The notes: generated by a model not told the origin, from the sequence alone. Positions 48,347-59,073 are shown, counted from the stretch's first letter. The stretch: 64,000 bases of DNA from Geodermatophilus bullaregiensis (GCF_016907675.1 NZ_JAFBCJ010000001.1:4650001-4714000), one strand, 5' to 3'. Numbers and translations are program-made.

Positions 48347-48385
48347 GGGAGGTCGGGTCTGTGGGGGGGAGAAGCTCGACCTCCC
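48347..48385. promoter_or_regulatory. inverted repeat 2 in the dehydrogenase / XRE divergent region
   Basis: GGGAGGTC (48347-48354) and GACCTCCC (48378-48385), perfect arms of 8 bases, lie just upstream of the XRE promoter. Candidate operator for autoregulation. Confidence 0.4.
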
Positions 48386-48403
48386 TCCACCGGCGGGGCG
48401 ACG

Positions 48404-48409
48404 TAGCGT
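48404..48409 (+). promoter_or_regulatory. -10 box TAGCGT of a leaderless-looking promoter for the XRE gene
   Basis: TAGCGT ends 7 bases before GTG 48417, and no ribosome binding site lies between. Confidence 0.5.
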
Positions 48410-48416
48410 CGACGGC

Positions 48417-49319
48417 GTGGACAACCGCGCCGACATCCGCGACTTCCTCACCACCCGCCGGGCGCGGATCACCCCCGAGCGGGCGGGGCTGCTGCCGGGC
48501 GGAGGCCGGCGGCGGGTGACCGGTCTGCGCCGCGAGGAGGTCGCCGTCCTGGCCGGGGTGAGCACCGACTGGTACACCCGGCTGGAGAAGGGCCACATCG
48601 CCGGCGTCTCCGAGGACGTCCTCGAGGCCGTCGCCCGGGCGCTGCAGCTGGACGAGGCCGAGCGGGCCCACCTGTTCAACCTGGCCCGCGCCGCCGCCCG
48701 GCCGTCCCGCGCGCCGCAGCGGCGTGGCGGCAGGGCGCCGATCCAGCCCCGCGTGCAGTGGATGCTCGACTCGATGACGGGGTCGGCCGCGTTCGTCGCC
48801 AACGGCCGCCTGGACGTGCTCGCGACCAACACCCTGGGGCGGGCGCTGCTCTCACCGCTGTTCGGTGACCCGCGGCGGCCGGCGAACTTCGCCCGCTTCC
48901 AGTTCCTCGACCCGCAGGCGGGGGACTACTACCTGGACTGGGGCAGCGCGGCCAACGTCACCGTCGCCCTGCTCCGTGCCGAGGCCGGCCGCCGCCCGCA
49001 CGACGCGCAGCTGCGCGAGCTCGTCGGGGAGCTGTCCACGGTCAGCGAGGAGTTCCGGACGCGCTGGGCCGCGCACGACGTCCGCATCCACCACAACGGC
49101 GCCAAGCAGTTCCGCCACCCCGTCGTCGGCACGCTCGACCTCGGGTACTGCACCCTCGACCTGCCCACCGAGGACCACGCGGACCTCCGCCTGACCATCT
49201 ACACCGCCGAGCCCGGGACGCCCTCCGAGGACGGCCTCAAGCTGCTCGCCAGCTGGGCGGCGACCTCCGCGGCGTCGACCGCGGGCGACGCGTCCCCCCC
49301 GGCGAGCGACCGGACCTGA
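48417..49319 (+). CDS. XRE-family regulator with MmyB-like ligand domain
   Basis: 300 residues. The HTH domain covers about 5-80: LRREEVAVLAGVSTDWYTRLEKG is the recognition region. The MmyB-like sensor domain (about 110-275) has VANGRLDVLATNTLGRALLSP and WAAHDVRIHHNGAKQFRHPVVGTLDL, typical of this actinobacterial family thought to bind fatty acids or similar ligands. Such regulators usually repress the divergent dehydrogenase or SDR genes, which fits the layout here. The start is fixed by the -10 box 7 bases upstream. Confidence 0.9.
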   Translation: MDNRADIRDFLTTRRARITPERAGLLPGGGRRRVTGLRREEVAVLAGVSTDWYTRLEKGHIAGVSEDVLEAVARALQLDEAERAHLFNLARAAARPSRAPQRRGGRAPIQPRVQWMLDSMTGSAAFVANGRLDVLATNTLGRALLSPLFGDPRRPANFARFQFLDPQAGDYYLDWGSAANVTVALLRAEAGRRPHDAQLRELVGELSTVSEEFRTRWAAHDVRIHHNGAKQFRHPVVGTLDLGYCTLDLPTEDHADLRLTIYTAEPGTPSEDGLKLLASWAATSAASTAGDASPPASDRT

Positions 49320-49371
49320 GCCCGCGCGGGCGGCGGCCGGAGCCCCGCCGAGCGGGCGCCGCCGGACGCGC

Positions 49372-49408
49372 GGGTGCCCCGGTCCGCACGAGGCAGGCCG
49401 GGGCATCC
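49372..49408. terminator. stem-loop between the converging XRE and katG genes
   Basis: GGGTGCCCCGG (49372-49382) pairs with CCGGGGCATCC (49398-49408), 11 pairs including one G-U. It lies between stops at 49319 and 49422. Confidence 0.6.
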
Positions 49409-49421
49409 GGACGGGGAGTGC

Positions 49422-51641
49422 CTACCGCAGGTCGAAGCGGTCGAGCTCCATGACCTTCACCCACGCGGCGACGAAGTCCCGCACGAACTTCTCCCTCGCG
49501 TCGTCGGCCGAGTAGACCTCGACGATGCCGCGGAGGATGGAGTTGGAGTTGAACACCAGGTCGGCGGCGGTGGCCGTGCGGACCACGGTGCCGTCGGCGT
49601 CCAGGCCCTCGTAGACGTCCTCGGCGTCCACCGAGGTGCGCCACGAGGTGCCCAGGTCCAACAGGCTGCGGAAGAAGTCCTGCGACAGGACGCCCGGGCG
49701 GTCGGTGAAGACGCCGTGCCGCACGCCGCCGGTGTTGGCGCCGAGGACCCGCAGGCCGCCGACGAGCAGCGTCATCTCCTTGGCGGTGAGCTCCAGCATG
49801 TAGGCGCGGTCGACCAGGAGCGTCTCCGGCGGGAGCTTGCTGCCCGGCGCGATCCAGTTGCGGAAGCCGTCGGCCCGCGGCTCGAGCCAGCGGGAGTTCT
49901 CGACGTCCGTCTGCTCCTGCGACGCGTCGGTGCGGCCGGGCGTGAACGGCACGGTCACCTGCACGCCGGCGTCCGCCGCGGCCCGCTCGACCGCCGCGCT
50001 GCCGCCGAGCACGATCAGGTCGGCGATCGAGATCCGCTTCCCGGTCCCGGACTCGAAGTCCGCCCTCACCTGCTCGAGCACCGGCAGCACGTCCCGCACG
50101 CCCTCGTTGACCGCCCAGCCGATCTGCGGCTCGAGGCGCAGCCGGGCGCCGTTGGCCCCACCACGCTTGTCCGTGCCGCGGTAGGAGGCGGCGGCGGACC
50201 AGGCCGTGTGCACCAGCTGCGACACGGTCAGGCCGGAGGAGAGCAGGCGCTGCTTAAGGTCGGCGACCTCGGCCTCGCCGACCAGCTCGTGCTCGACCGC
50301 GGGGACCGGGTCCTGCCAGATGAGCTCCTCGTCCGGCACGTCGGGGCCGAGGTAGCGGCTCTTCGGGCCCATGTCGCGGTGCAGCAGCTTGAACCAGGCG
50401 CGGGCGTACTGGTCGGCGAAGTACTCGGGGTCGTCGCGGAAGCGCTCCGAGATCGCGCGGAACCCGGCGTCCATGACCAGGGCGAGGTCGGTGGTCGCCA
50501 TCATCGGCGGGTTCTTCCTGCCCTCGATGTGCGCGTCGGGGACGAGCTCCTGCGCCTCGGGGTCCTTCGGCTTCCACTGCTTGGCGCCGGCGGGGCTCTC
50601 GGTGAGCTCCCACTCGAAGCCGAAGAGGGTCTCCCAGTAGGAGTTGTCCCACTGCGTCGGCGTCGGGGTCCAGGCACCCTCGAGACCGCTGGTGATGGTG
50701 TCGGCGCCCTTGCCGGTGCCGTGCTGGCTGATCCAGCCGAGGCCGTTGCCGTGGACCGGGCAGCCCTCGGGCTCCGGGCCGATGAGCTCGGGGTTGCCGG
50801 CGCCGTGCGTCTTGCCGAAGGTGTGGCCGCCGGCGATGAGGGCGACGGTCTCCTCGTCGGTCATGCCCATGCGGCTGAAGGTCACGCGGATGTCGTGGGC
50901 GGAGGCGACCGGGTCGGGCCGGCCCTTCGGACCCTCCGGGTTGACGTAGATCAGGCCCATGGTGACGGCGGCGAGGTGGCCCTCGTCGAGGTCGAGCGGG
51001 ACCTCGTCGGCATAGCGCTCGTCGCCCAGCCAGGTGTCCTCCGGGCCCCAGAAGACCTCCTGCGGCTGCCAGGTGTCCTCGCGACCGAAGGCGAAGCCGA
51101 AGGTCCTCAGGCCCATGTCGTCGTGCGCGACGTTGCCCGCCAGGACGAGCAGGTCGGCCCAGGACAGCCTGCGGCCGTACTTCTGCTTGATCGGCAGCAG
51201 CAGGCGGCGGGCCTTGTCCAGGTTCGCGTTGTCCGGCCAGCTGTTGAGCGGGGCGAACCGCTGCGCGCCCTCGCCGCCGCCGCCCCGGCCGTCCGCGATG
51301 CGGTAGGTGCCGGCGGCGTGCCAGGACATGCGGATGAACAGCGGGCCGTAGTGGCCCCAGTCGGCCGGCCACCAGTCCTGCGACGTGCGCATCACCCGGG
51401 TGACGTCGCGCTTGAGTTCCTCGACGTCCAGCTCCGCGAACTCCGCCCGGTAGTCGAAGTCCTCGCCCAGGGGGTCGGAGTCCTTCGACGGCTTGTTGAG
51501 CACCGACAGGTCCACCTGGTTGGGCCACCAGTCCCGGTTGCTCTGCGGTCGGCGGTCGGTGACCTGCTTCGGCGACGGGATCGCCGGGTTCTCGCTCTCG
51601 CTGGTGCTGTCGGTGGTGAGCTTGTCGGACTCGTCGGTCAC
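49422..51641 (-). CDS. katG: catalase-peroxidase
   Basis: 739 residues, two peroxidase-like halves. The active half has the distal [11 protein letters not shown] (Arg, Trp, His), [13 protein letters not shown] with the Tyr and [11 protein letters not shown] with the Met of the Trp-Tyr-Met adduct, and the proximal His in [11 protein letters not shown]. The second half has lost the heme site, as usual. The enzyme destroys hydrogen peroxide with heme b. The GTG start at 51641 is preceded by AGGAAGG. It lies 43 bases after furA on the same strand, the classic furA-katG operon, so it is likely repressed by FurA. Confidence 0.96.
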   Translation of the reverse strand: MTDESDKLTTDSTSESENPAIPSPKQVTDRRPQSNRDWWPNQVDLSVLNKPSKDSDPLGEDFDYRAEFAELDVEELKRDVTRVMRTSQDWWPADWGHYGPLFIRMSWHAAGTYRIADGRGGGGEGAQRFAPLNSWPDNANLDKARRLLLPIKQKYGRRLSWADLLVLAGNVAHDDMGLRTFGFAFGREDTWQPQEVFWGPEDTWLGDERYADEVPLDLDEGHLAAVTMGLIYVNPEGPKGRPDPVASAHDIRVTFSRMGMTDEETVALIAGGHTFGKTHGAGNPELIGPEPEGCPVHGNGLGWISQHGTGKGADTITSGLEGAWTPTPTQWDNSYWETLFGFEWELTESPAGAKQWKPKDPEAQELVPDAHIEGRKNPPMMATTDLALVMDAGFRAISERFRDDPEYFADQYARAWFKLLHRDMGPKSRYLGPDVPDEELIWQDPVPAVEHELVGEAEVADLKQRLLSSGLTVSQLVHTAWSAAASYRGTDKRGGANGARLRLEPQIGWAVNEGVRDVLPVLEQVRADFESGTGKRISIADLIVLGGSAAVERAAADAGVQVTVPFTPGRTDASQEQTDVENSRWLEPRADGFRNWIAPGSKLPPETLLVDRAYMLELTAKEMTLLVGGLRVLGANTGGVRHGVFTDRPGVLSQDFFRSLLDLGTSWRTSVDAEDVYEGLDADGTVVRTATAADLVFNSNSILRGIVEVYSADDAREKFVRDFVAAWVKVMELDRFDLR

Positions 51642-51684
51642 AGCGAGCCTTCCTGGGCGTCGGGGTGGGCTGGACGGTCACGGG

Positions 51685-52107
51685 TCAGGCGGTGGCGCAG
51701 GCGGGGCAGCGGCCCCAGAAGACGACCTCGGCCTCGTCGACCACGAAGCCGGCGTCGTCGGGAGGGGCGAGGCACGGAGCCGGGCCGACCGCGCAGTCGA
51801 CGTCGACGATCGAGCCGCAGGAGCGGCAGACGAGGTGGTGGTGGTTGTCGCCGACCCGTGCCTCGTAGCGCGCGACCGAGCCCCGGGGCTGTATGCGCCG
51901 CACCAGGCCCCTGTCGGTCAGGACGCGCAGCACGTCGTACACCGCCTGGTGCGACACCGCGCCCAGGCGGGCGCGGGCGGCACCGATCAGCGCGTCGGTG
52001 TCGACGTGCGGGTGCGCGTGGACGGCGTCGAGCACCGCCAGGCGCGGACGGGTGACCCGCAGACCCGCCGCGCGCAGGACGCGCTCGAGGTCTGCGGCGT
52101 CCGGCAC
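51685..52107 (-). CDS. furA: Fur family regulator (FurA-like), upstream of katG
   Basis: 140 residues. A winged-helix part has [19 protein letters not shown] and [18 protein letters not shown]. The regulatory site is [10 protein letters not shown]. The second Cys pair is CPACAT at the end, giving the two CxxC sets that bind structural zinc. With katG next to it, it matches the redox-sensing FurA of actinobacteria. GTG at 52107 is the in-frame start; a nearby ATG is out of frame. A palindrome lies 20-38 bases upstream. Confidence 0.9.
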   Translation of the reverse strand: MPDAADLERVLRAAGLRVTRPRLAVLDAVHAHPHVDTDALIGAARARLGAVSHQAVYDVLRVLTDRGLVRRIQPRGSVARYEARVGDNHHHLVCRSCGSIVDVDCAVGPAPCLAPPDDAGFVVDEAEVVFWGRCPACATA

Positions 52108-52126
52108 GGGCTCATCGTGTCGGTCA

Positions 52127-52145
52127 CTCTTGAGCCGGTCAAGAG
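52127..52145 (-). promoter_or_regulatory. candidate FurA operator
   Basis: CTCTTGA-GCCGG-TCAAGAG: a perfect 7-5-7 palindrome in the 88-base gap between furA and the DAHP synthase gene. It has the dyad shape of a Fur-family site and is AT-richer than its surroundings. Confidence 0.6.
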
Positions 52146-52195
52146 ACGACGTGTCGCGGCCGGGCGCGCGGGCCGCCGGCCGGTCGAGGAGAGTG

Positions 52196-53485
52196 GTGAC
52201 GATCGAGGAGGCTCCCATTCCGGTTGACCAGATCCTGGACGAGGCGACGCGGATCGCCGACCACCTGCTGGACGTCCAGACGCGAGTGAACGGGCAGATC
52301 GACGCGGCGCTGGCGGAGCTGCTGCCGGCCGTGCGGCAGCGGCTGGGCGTCGGAGGAGGGGAGGACGCCGACCTCTCCGACCTGGTGAACGCCCGGATCA
52401 CCGGCCTCAGCGTCGTCGTCACACCGGCCGCGGTGGCGACCGTCGTCCCCCTGTCGGCCGCCTCCGCGGCGACGACGCGGGCCGGGCGCCGCGCCGTGGC
52501 CGACATCGTCCGGGGCGACGACGACCGCCTGGTCGTCATCGCCGGGCCGTGCTCGATCCACGACCCGGCCGCCGCGCTGGAGTACGCCGGCTTCCTCGCC
52601 CGCACGCGGGAGCGGCACGGCGACGACCTGGAGATCCTGATGCGGACCTACACCGAGAAGCCGCGGACCGAGGTCGACTGGAAGGGCTTCGCCTACGACC
52701 CGTTCCTCGACGGGTCCAGCCGCATCAGCGTCGGCCTCGTGGCGACCCGGGTGCTCATGTCGCGCATCACCGCTCTCGGCGTCCCGGTGGCCGCCGAGCC
52801 GCTGAACGCGCTGACGCCGCAGTACGTCAACGGCCTGGTCACCTACAACGGCGTCGGGGCCCGCAACGTCACCGACCAGACCGCCCGGGAGCGGGTGTCG
52901 GGCTTCTCGTCGGTCGTCGGCTTCAAGAACTCGCCGGAGGGCAGCATCGACGCCGCCGTCTCGGCCGTGCTGACGGCGCGGGCGCCGCACGAGTTCCTGG
53001 GGGTCGACCACCACGGCGTCAGCGCCCAGCTGTCGACCACGGGCAACGACACCGGCCACGTCATCCTGCGCGGCGACGAGGACGGCCCGAACCACTCCGC
53101 GGCGCACATCGCCGAGACGAGGCGCAAGCTGGCGGCGCGCGGGCTGCCCGAGGTGGTCGTCGTCGACGCCTCGCACGGCAACAGCCGGAAGGACCACCGG
53201 CGCCAGCCCGGCGTCGTGCGGGACCTGGCCGGGCAGGTCGCCGGCGGTGAGCGGGCGATCCGCGGGGTGATGGTCGAGAGCCACCTGGTCGCGGGCCGGC
53301 AGGACCTGGACCAGCGGCACCCCGAGCGGCTGGAGTACGGCAAGAGCGTCACCGACGCCTGCGTCGACCCCGGGACGACCGAGGAGATGCTGGCGGAGCT
53401 GGCCGAGGCCGTCCGCTCCCGTCGCGGCGCCGGCTCCCGGGCGGTGCAGGAGGATGACGCGACGGCGGCTCGTCCGCCACGGTGA
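52196..53485 (+). CDS. aroG: class I 3-deoxy-7-phosphoheptulonate (DAHP) synthase
   Basis: 429 residues. AroG-type motifs: [15 protein letters not shown] near 120, [29 protein letters not shown], and [15 protein letters not shown] with metal and substrate residues. It joins PEP and erythrose-4-phosphate at the entry to aromatic amino acid synthesis. The N-terminus is about 60 residues longer than E. coli AroG and is helical ([20 protein letters not shown]); the C-terminus has an Arg/Ala tail. GTG at 52196 after GAGGAG is chosen over a GTG one codon earlier. It overlaps the next gene by 4 bases. Confidence 0.9.
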   Translation: MTIEEAPIPVDQILDEATRIADHLLDVQTRVNGQIDAALAELLPAVRQRLGVGGGEDADLSDLVNARITGLSVVVTPAAVATVVPLSAASAATTRAGRRAVADIVRGDDDRLVVIAGPCSIHDPAAALEYAGFLARTRERHGDDLEILMRTYTEKPRTEVDWKGFAYDPFLDGSSRISVGLVATRVLMSRITALGVPVAAEPLNALTPQYVNGLVTYNGVGARNVTDQTARERVSGFSSVVGFKNSPEGSIDAAVSAVLTARAPHEFLGVDHHGVSAQLSTTGNDTGHVILRGDEDGPNHSAAHIAETRRKLAARGLPEVVVVDASHGNSRKDHRRQPGVVRDLAGQVAGGERAIRGVMVESHLVAGRQDLDQRHPERLEYGKSVTDACVDPGTTEEMLAELAEAVRSRRGAGSRAVQEDDATAARPPR

Positions 53486-54477
53486 GCGCGGCAGGAGCGG
53501 AGGCGGGCATGTGGGCACACCGGCTGGTGGCTCCTCAGCGGCTGGAGACGACGGAGGTCCCGGCGCCGCAGGAGGCCGCGCTCGCGCCGGGGCAGGTCCT
53601 CGTCGCGGTGGCCGCCGGTGGCATCTGCGGCAGTGACCTGCCGTTGTTCCGGGGTGGGATCTCGCCGGACGCGGGCCCGGACGCCCGCGAGTTCGGCACG
53701 CCGGGGTTCCCGATGCACGAGGTCGCCGGCGCGGTGGTGGCCTCCCGGCACCCCGACATCGGCGTGGGCGAGGACGTCGTCGGGTGGGCGCCCCGCTTCG
53801 ACGGCCTGGCCGAGCTCGTCGTCTGCGACGGGGACGGGCTGCACGCCCACGACCGCCGGCTCCCGGCGCGCACCGCGGTGATGATCCAGCCCCTCGCGTG
53901 CGTCCTGTACGCCATGGAGCAGGTGCGCCCGGTTGCCGGCCGCACGGTCGCGGTGATCGGCCAGGGGCCCATCGGGTCGCTCTTCGGCCACGTCGCGAAG
54001 GCGTCCGGTGCCGCGCGCGTGGTGGGTGTCGACCGGGTCGACCGGTCGGACTCCGCCGCCGTGTTCGGGGTCGACGAGGCGGTCCTGGCCTCGAGCGACC
54101 TGTGGGCGGCGTCGCTGCCCGCCGGGGAGCGCCCGGACCTGGTCGTCGAGGCGGTCGGGCACCAGACGGCCACCCTGACCCACGCGGTCGAGGCCGTGGC
54201 GTCCGGCGGCGAGGTCTTCTACTTCGGGGTCCCGGACGAGCTGGTGTACCCCCTGCCGATGCGGTTGATGCTGCGCAAGAACCTCACGCTGCGGGCCGGG
54301 GTGACGCTGGAGCGGCGGCGGGTGCTGGCGCTGGCCGAGGAGTACCTGCGCGAGCACCCTGCGCTGGCGGAGTGCTACGTCAGCCACGTGTTCCCGGTCG
54401 ACGCCGCCCAGTCGGCCTTCGAGCACGCGGTCCGTCCCGCGCCCGGGCAGGTCAAGGTCGTCGTCGCGACGGCCTGA
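53482..54477 (+). CDS. zinc-binding dehydrogenase (MDR family)
   Basis: 331 residues. GGICGSDLPLFRGG carries the catalytic Cys, FPMHEVAGAVV the usual His-Glu (GHE reads MHE), and VIGQGPIGSLFGHVAKASGA the cofactor loop. No structural zinc Cys set is present. The substrate is unknown. Its GTG lies within the DAHP synthase stop (GTGA), so the two are co-translated; a role tied to shikimate or aromatic metabolism is possible but not shown. Confidence 0.85.
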   Translation: MSAAGAEAGMWAHRLVAPQRLETTEVPAPQEAALAPGQVLVAVAAGGICGSDLPLFRGGISPDAGPDAREFGTPGFPMHEVAGAVVASRHPDIGVGEDVVGWAPRFDGLAELVVCDGDGLHAHDRRLPARTAVMIQPLACVLYAMEQVRPVAGRTVAVIGQGPIGSLFGHVAKASGAARVVGVDRVDRSDSAAVFGVDEAVLASSDLWAASLPAGERPDLVVEAVGHQTATLTHAVEAVASGGEVFYFGVPDELVYPLPMRLMLRKNLTLRAGVTLERRRVLALAEEYLREHPALAECYVSHVFPVDAAQSAFEHAVRPAPGQVKVVVATA

Positions 54478-54489
54478 CCGCGGGGCTGT

Positions 54490-54505
54490 TGTGATCGGGA
54501 TCACA
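54490..54505 (+). promoter_or_regulatory. Crp-like site upstream of glpX
   Basis: TGTGA-TCGGGA-TCACA: a perfect match to the TGTGA-N6-TCACA pattern, with ATC/GAT continuing the dyad. Its centre is about 17 bases upstream of the -10 box at 54512, which would favour repression. Confidence 0.55.
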
Positions 54506-54511
54506 GGACGT

Positions 54512-54517
54512 TACCGT
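54512..54517 (+). promoter_or_regulatory. -10 box TACCGT of the glpX promoter
   Basis: TACCGT fits TANNNT and lies 80 bases before the glpX start. Confidence 0.35.
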
Positions 54518-54597
54518 CCACGAGGGTCGTCTCCGTGGGGGCGGCGAGCTCCCGATGGGACCCAGACGCCACGGATCACCCGAGCAGAGGTGCTGGC

Positions 54598-55599
54598 ATG
54601 TCCGCCGAACTCCGCAGGCCCGGCACTGCGCTCGACCCGGATCGCAACCTCGCCCTGGAGCTGGTCCGCGCCACCGAGGCCGCGGCCATCTCCTCGGCCC
54701 GCTACGTCGGCCGGGGGGACAAGAACCAGGTCGACCAGGCGGCCGTCGATGCGATGCGGCCGGTGCTGGGCACCGTCGGCATGTCCGGGGTCGTCGTCAT
54801 CGGCGAGGGGGAGAAGGACGAGGCGCCGATGCTCTTCAACGGGGAGCAGGTCGGCGACGGCTCGGGCCCGGAGGTCGACATCGCCGTCGACCCGGTGGAC
54901 GGCACCACCGCCGCCGCCAAGGGGCTGCCCGACGCGGTGGCGGTCGTGGGCCTGTCCGAGCGGGGCACGATGTTCGACCCGGGGCCCTGCGTCTACATGT
55001 ACAAGCTGGTCGTCCCGGGCGCCGCCGCCGGCGCCGTCGACCCCGAGGCGCCCATCGCCGACGTCCTGGCGGCGGTGGCCCGCGCGCTCGGCAAGCGCCA
55101 GGAGGACCTGACGGTCGCCGTCCTCGACCGCCCCCGGCACGCAGACCTCGTCGCGGACATCCGCCGCGCGGGGGCGGCGGTCCGGTCGCTGCTCGACGGC
55201 GACGTCGCCGGTGCCATCGCCGTGGGGCAGCCGGACTCGGGGGTCGACCTGCTGGTCGGCGTCGGGGGCACGCCCGAGGGCGTGATCGCCGCCTGCGCGC
55301 TGCGGTGCAGCGACGGCGAGCTGTTCGGCCGGCTCCAGCCGCGGGACGACGGCGAGCGGGCCGCCGCCCTCGACTTCGGACACGACCTCGACCGCGTCCT
55401 CACCACCACCGACCTCGTGTCGGGCGACGACGTGTTCTTCGGCGCCACGGGTGTCACCACGGGCGCACTGCTGCGCGGCGTCCGCTTCCAGCGGGACGCG
55501 GTGGTCACGCAGTCGCTGTCCATGCGCTCGAGGTCCGGGGCGATCCGCGTCATCGAGACCCGGCACGACCGCAGCCGCTCCAACCTCATCCGCCACTGA
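54598..55599 (+). CDS. glpX: class II fructose-1,6-bisphosphatase
   Basis: 333 residues. GlpX motifs: VVIGEGEKDEAPML, DIAVDPVDGTTAAAKGL and GVGGTPEGVIAACALRC, which bind metal and the phosphates. It removes the 1-phosphate in gluconeogenesis. The ATG at 54598 follows AGAGG. glpD comes 44 bases later, so the pair would move glycerol-3-phosphate carbon to hexose phosphate. Unlike many actinobacterial sites, no fumarase gene is adjacent. Confidence 0.93.
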   Translation: MSAELRRPGTALDPDRNLALELVRATEAAAISSARYVGRGDKNQVDQAAVDAMRPVLGTVGMSGVVVIGEGEKDEAPMLFNGEQVGDGSGPEVDIAVDPVDGTTAAAKGLPDAVAVVGLSERGTMFDPGPCVYMYKLVVPGAAAGAVDPEAPIADVLAAVARALGKRQEDLTVAVLDRPRHADLVADIRRAGAAVRSLLDGDVAGAIAVGQPDSGVDLLVGVGGTPEGVIAACALRCSDGELFGRLQPRDDGERAAALDFGHDLDRVLTTTDLVSGDDVFFGATGVTTGALLRGVRFQRDAVVTQSLSMRSRSGAIRVIETRHDRSRSNLIRH

Positions 55600-55643
55600 C
55601 CGGGCGCCGCGACGTCCGGCGCCACCCGAGCACAGGAGCGACC

Positions 55644-57356
55644 GTGCCCATCTCCGAACGGCTCAGCCCCGGGAACCGCGCCGCCGCCCTCGAGCGGCTG
55701 GCGGCGGAGGAGCTCGACGTCCTGGTCATCGGTGGCGGCGTCGTCGGCGCGGGCGCCGCGCTCGACGCCGTCACCCGGGGACTGAAGGTGGGACTGGTGG
55801 AGGCGCGGGACTACGCCGCCGGCACCTCCAGCCGGTCCAGCAAGCTCTTCCACGGCGGCCTGCGCTACCTCGAGCAGTTCGACTTCGGCCTCGTCTTCGA
55901 GGCGCTGCGGGAGCGCCGCCTGGTGCTCGACACCCTCTGCCCGCACCTGGCCAGGCCGGTCCCGTTCATCTACCCCCTGCAGAAGCGCATCGACCGGGCC
56001 TACGTCGGGCTGGGCATCGGCGTCTACGACGTGATGGGTGCCGGGCGCGGCGTGCCCGGACACCTCCGGCACATGGGCCGCCGGAAGACGGCGGAGTCCT
56101 TCCCGTCCGGGCGGCGGTCGGCGATCCGGGGCGCCGTCCGCTTCTACGAGGGCCAGGTCGACGACGCGCGGCACACCATGATGCTGGCCAGGACCGCGGC
56201 CGCGTACGGCGCGCTGTGCGTGAACAGCACGCGGGTCACCGAGTTCCTCCGGGAGAGCGACCGGATCGCCGGTGTCCGGGTCCGCGACCTGGAGGGCGGC
56301 GGGGAGTTCGCCATCCGGGCGCAGCAGGTGATCAACGCGGCCGGGGTCTGGACCGACGAGATCCAGCAGATGGTCGGCGGGAGGGGACAGTTCCAGGTCC
56401 GCGCGTCGAAGGGCGTCCACCTGGTGGTCCCCCGGAACCGGATCAACAGCGCCACCGGCGTCATCACCCGCACCGAGAAGAGCCTGCTGTTCATCATCCC
56501 GTGGGGCAGTCACTGGATCATCGGGACGACCGACACCGAGTGGGACCTCGACCTGGCGCACCCGGCCGCGAGCAGCAACGACATCGACTACCTGCTCGAG
56601 CACGCGAACGGGCTGCTGGAGGACCCGCTCACCCGGGAGGACGTCGTGGGCGTCTACGCCGGGCTGCGGCCGTTGCTCTCCGGGGAGTCCGAGGCGACGA
56701 GCAAGCTCTCCCGCGAGCACGCCGTCGCCAGTCCGGTGCGTGGCCTGACCGTCATCGCGGGCGGCAAGTACACGACCTACCGGGTGATGGCCAAGGACGC
56801 CGTCGACTCCGCCGTGCACGGCCTGGAGCGCACGGTGCCGCCGTCGATCACCGAGCGGATCCCCCTGGTCGGCGCGGAGGGCTACCTCGCCGCGCACAAC
56901 GCGCGCCGGCTCACCGCCGAGCGCACGGGCCTGCCGCTGTCGACGGTGGAGCACCTGCTGGGGCGGTACGGGACCCTCAGCGGGGAGCTCCTCGACCTCG
57001 TCTCCGAGCACCCCGCACTGCGGGAACCGCTGGCGGGCGCACCCGAGTACCTCAAGGTCGAGGCGCTCTACGCGGTCAGCCACGAGGGAGCCCTGCACCT
57101 GGACGACGTCCTGACCCGCCGCACCCGGATCTCGATCGAGGTGCCCGACCGTGGCGTCGCCGCGGCCCGTGACGTCGCGGAGATCGTCGCGCCGCTGCTC
57201 GGCTGGGACGCCGAGCACGTCGAGCGGGAGGTGGCGCACTACCGGTTGCGGGTCCAGGCCGAGCGGGAGTCGCAGGAGCAGGTGGACGACCGCACCGCCG
57301 ACGCCGCCCGCCTGGGCGCGCCGGACGTGCGGGTGGGCGCGGCCAGCATGGCCTGA
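55644..57356 (+). CDS. glpD: glycerol-3-phosphate dehydrogenase, FAD-dependent
   Basis: 570 residues. The FAD dinucleotide fold is [43 protein letters not shown] and [16 protein letters not shown] are GlpD signatures, and the C-terminal helical domain follows. It oxidises glycerol-3-phosphate to dihydroxyacetone phosphate at the membrane and passes electrons to quinone. GTG at 55644 follows AGGAG. The glpX-glpD order and the Crp-like site upstream suggest joint carbon control. Confidence 0.93.
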   Translation: MPISERLSPGNRAAALERLAAEELDVLVIGGGVVGAGAALDAVTRGLKVGLVEARDYAAGTSSRSSKLFHGGLRYLEQFDFGLVFEALRERRLVLDTLCPHLARPVPFIYPLQKRIDRAYVGLGIGVYDVMGAGRGVPGHLRHMGRRKTAESFPSGRRSAIRGAVRFYEGQVDDARHTMMLARTAAAYGALCVNSTRVTEFLRESDRIAGVRVRDLEGGGEFAIRAQQVINAAGVWTDEIQQMVGGRGQFQVRASKGVHLVVPRNRINSATGVITRTEKSLLFIIPWGSHWIIGTTDTEWDLDLAHPAASSNDIDYLLEHANGLLEDPLTREDVVGVYAGLRPLLSGESEATSKLSREHAVASPVRGLTVIAGGKYTTYRVMAKDAVDSAVHGLERTVPPSITERIPLVGAEGYLAAHNARRLTAERTGLPLSTVEHLLGRYGTLSGELLDLVSEHPALREPLAGAPEYLKVEALYAVSHEGALHLDDVLTRRTRISIEVPDRGVAAARDVAEIVAPLLGWDAEHVEREVAHYRLRVQAERESQEQVDDRTADAARLGAPDVRVGAASMA

Positions 57357-57448
57357 CGTCGCGGGGAGGCCGGCTCGGCTCAACCCGGGGGCGGGGGCGC
57401 CGATGGTCTGACCGTCCTCCCCGCCCGCGCCCCTGGAGACCCCACACC

Positions 57449-59071
57449 GTGAGCCTGCTCAGCCGCCTGCGCACCGGCCCCCGCCTGTTCCTGGCCTTCC
57501 TGCTGGTCTTCGGCCTCTCCTCGGTGGCGACCGTGGTCGGCCTGGTCGGGCTGAGCGAGCAGCACGCCGCGGCGGTCGAGGCCGACCGGCTGCGCGTGCT
57601 CGTCCAGGAGATGGACCAGTCGGCCTACTACACCGCCAGCATCGGCGCGTGGGAGATGGGCCTCAGCACGGACGCCTTCGCCCTCGGCCCCCGGCAGGCG
57701 GTCTCCGCGGACGGGCCGAACTGGCAGGGGCTGCAGGGCGAGCTCGCCGCGGCCCGGGAGATGCTGGCCTCGGTCCACACCGAGTACATGACCGCCGCCG
57801 AGCGCGAGGACTTCGCCCTCCTGACCGAGAAGTGGGAGGGCTTCCTGGCCACCGCCGACCAGGCGCGGGCCATCCTCACCTCGGGGGCGCCGGACGCCAC
57901 CACCCGGCTCGTGACGTGGCTCAACGACGACCAGCAGGGCCAGCTGGCGGTCTACCTGGACCTGACCGCGGTCTCGGCGACCATGGTCACCGAGGTGCAG
58001 GAGCGCGCGGCACGGACGGCCGCCGACGCGGCCGCGCAGGCCAGCGCCTACCGGACGGCCACCTTCGTCACGCTGGGCCTGGCGCTGCTGGCCGCGCTCC
58101 TCCTCGCCCACGCCGTCCAGGTGTCGGTGACCCGTCCCCTGCAGCGGTGCGTGGCGGCGCTGCGCGCGCTCGGCCGCAAGGACCTCTCCGCCCGCCTGGA
58201 CCTGCGCACCCGCGACGAGATGGGCGAGATGGCCGACGCCCTCAACGAGGCGGGCGGCGGGATGCGCGAGGCCGTCGCCGACATCGGCCGCAGCGTCGAG
58301 ACGCTCAGCAGCGCCTCGACCGGGCTGTCCGACGTCGCCACCCGGCTGTCCTCCTCGGCGGCGCAGGTCTCCGACCAGGCCCAGGGCTCGGCCGGCCTGG
58401 CCGAGGAGGTCAGTCGCAACGTGCAGACCACGGCCGGCGGCGCGGAGGAGATGGGTGCCTCGATCCGCGAGATCGCGGTCAACGCCCAGCAGGCGGCGCA
58501 GGTCGCCGCCGCCGCCGTGGAGACCGCCCGGGACACCAGCGCGACGGTGGCCAAGCTCGGGGAGTCCTCGGCCGAGATCGGCAACGTGCTCAAGGTGATC
58601 ACCTCGATCGCCGAGCAGACCAACCTCCTGGCGCTCAACGCCACCATCGAGGCCGCCCGGGCCGGGGAGGCCGGCAAGGGGTTCGCCGTGGTGGCCAACG
58701 AGGTCAAGGAGCTGGCCCAGGAGACGGCGAAGGCCACCGAGGACATCGCGCGGCGGGTCGAGGCCATCCAGGCCGACACCGGTCAGGCGACCCGCGCCAT
58801 CGCCGAGGTCTCCGACACCATCGACCGGATCAACGCCTTCCAGTCGGCGATCGCCACCGCCGTGGAGGAGCAGACGGCGACCACCCAGGAGATGAGCCGC
58901 AGCGTCGGCGAGGTGGCCGGGGGAGCGAGCGCGATCTCGGCGACGGTGGGCGGCCTGGCCTCGGCGGCCGACGCCGCCCAGGAGGAAGCGGCGAGCACCC
59001 AGCGCGCCTCCGACGAGCTCGCCGCCCTCGCCGGGCAGCTGCGTGGCCTGGTGGCGCAGTTCTCGGTGTGA
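57449..59071 (+). CDS. methyl-accepting chemotaxis protein
   Basis: 540 residues. TM1 near 13-34 ([21 protein letters not shown]), an outer four-helix bundle of about 165 residues, TM2 near 201-222, HAMP near 223-275, and a signalling hairpin with tip [21 protein letters not shown]. The chemoeffector is unknown. It is a lone receptor here; cheA and cheW must lie elsewhere. GTG at 57449 is the likely start. It supports a motile organism. Confidence 0.93.
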   Translation: MSLLSRLRTGPRLFLAFLLVFGLSSVATVVGLVGLSEQHAAAVEADRLRVLVQEMDQSAYYTASIGAWEMGLSTDAFALGPRQAVSADGPNWQGLQGELAAAREMLASVHTEYMTAAEREDFALLTEKWEGFLATADQARAILTSGAPDATTRLVTWLNDDQQGQLAVYLDLTAVSATMVTEVQERAARTAADAAAQASAYRTATFVTLGLALLAALLLAHAVQVSVTRPLQRCVAALRALGRKDLSARLDLRTRDEMGEMADALNEAGGGMREAVADIGRSVETLSSASTGLSDVATRLSSSAAQVSDQAQGSAGLAEEVSRNVQTTAGGAEEMGASIREIAVNAQQAAQVAAAAVETARDTSATVAKLGESSAEIGNVLKVITSIAEQTNLLALNATIEAARAGEAGKGFAVVANEVKELAQETAKATEDIARRVEAIQADTGQATRAIAEVSDTIDRINAFQSAIATAVEEQTATTQEMSRSVGEVAGGASAISATVGGLASAADAAQEEAASTQRASDELAALAGQLRGLVAQFSV

Positions 59072-59073
59072 CC

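Noticed and set aside
51893..52195. Upstream extension of the DAHP synthase frame
   Set aside because: It runs antisense through furA and has no start with a ribosome binding site.
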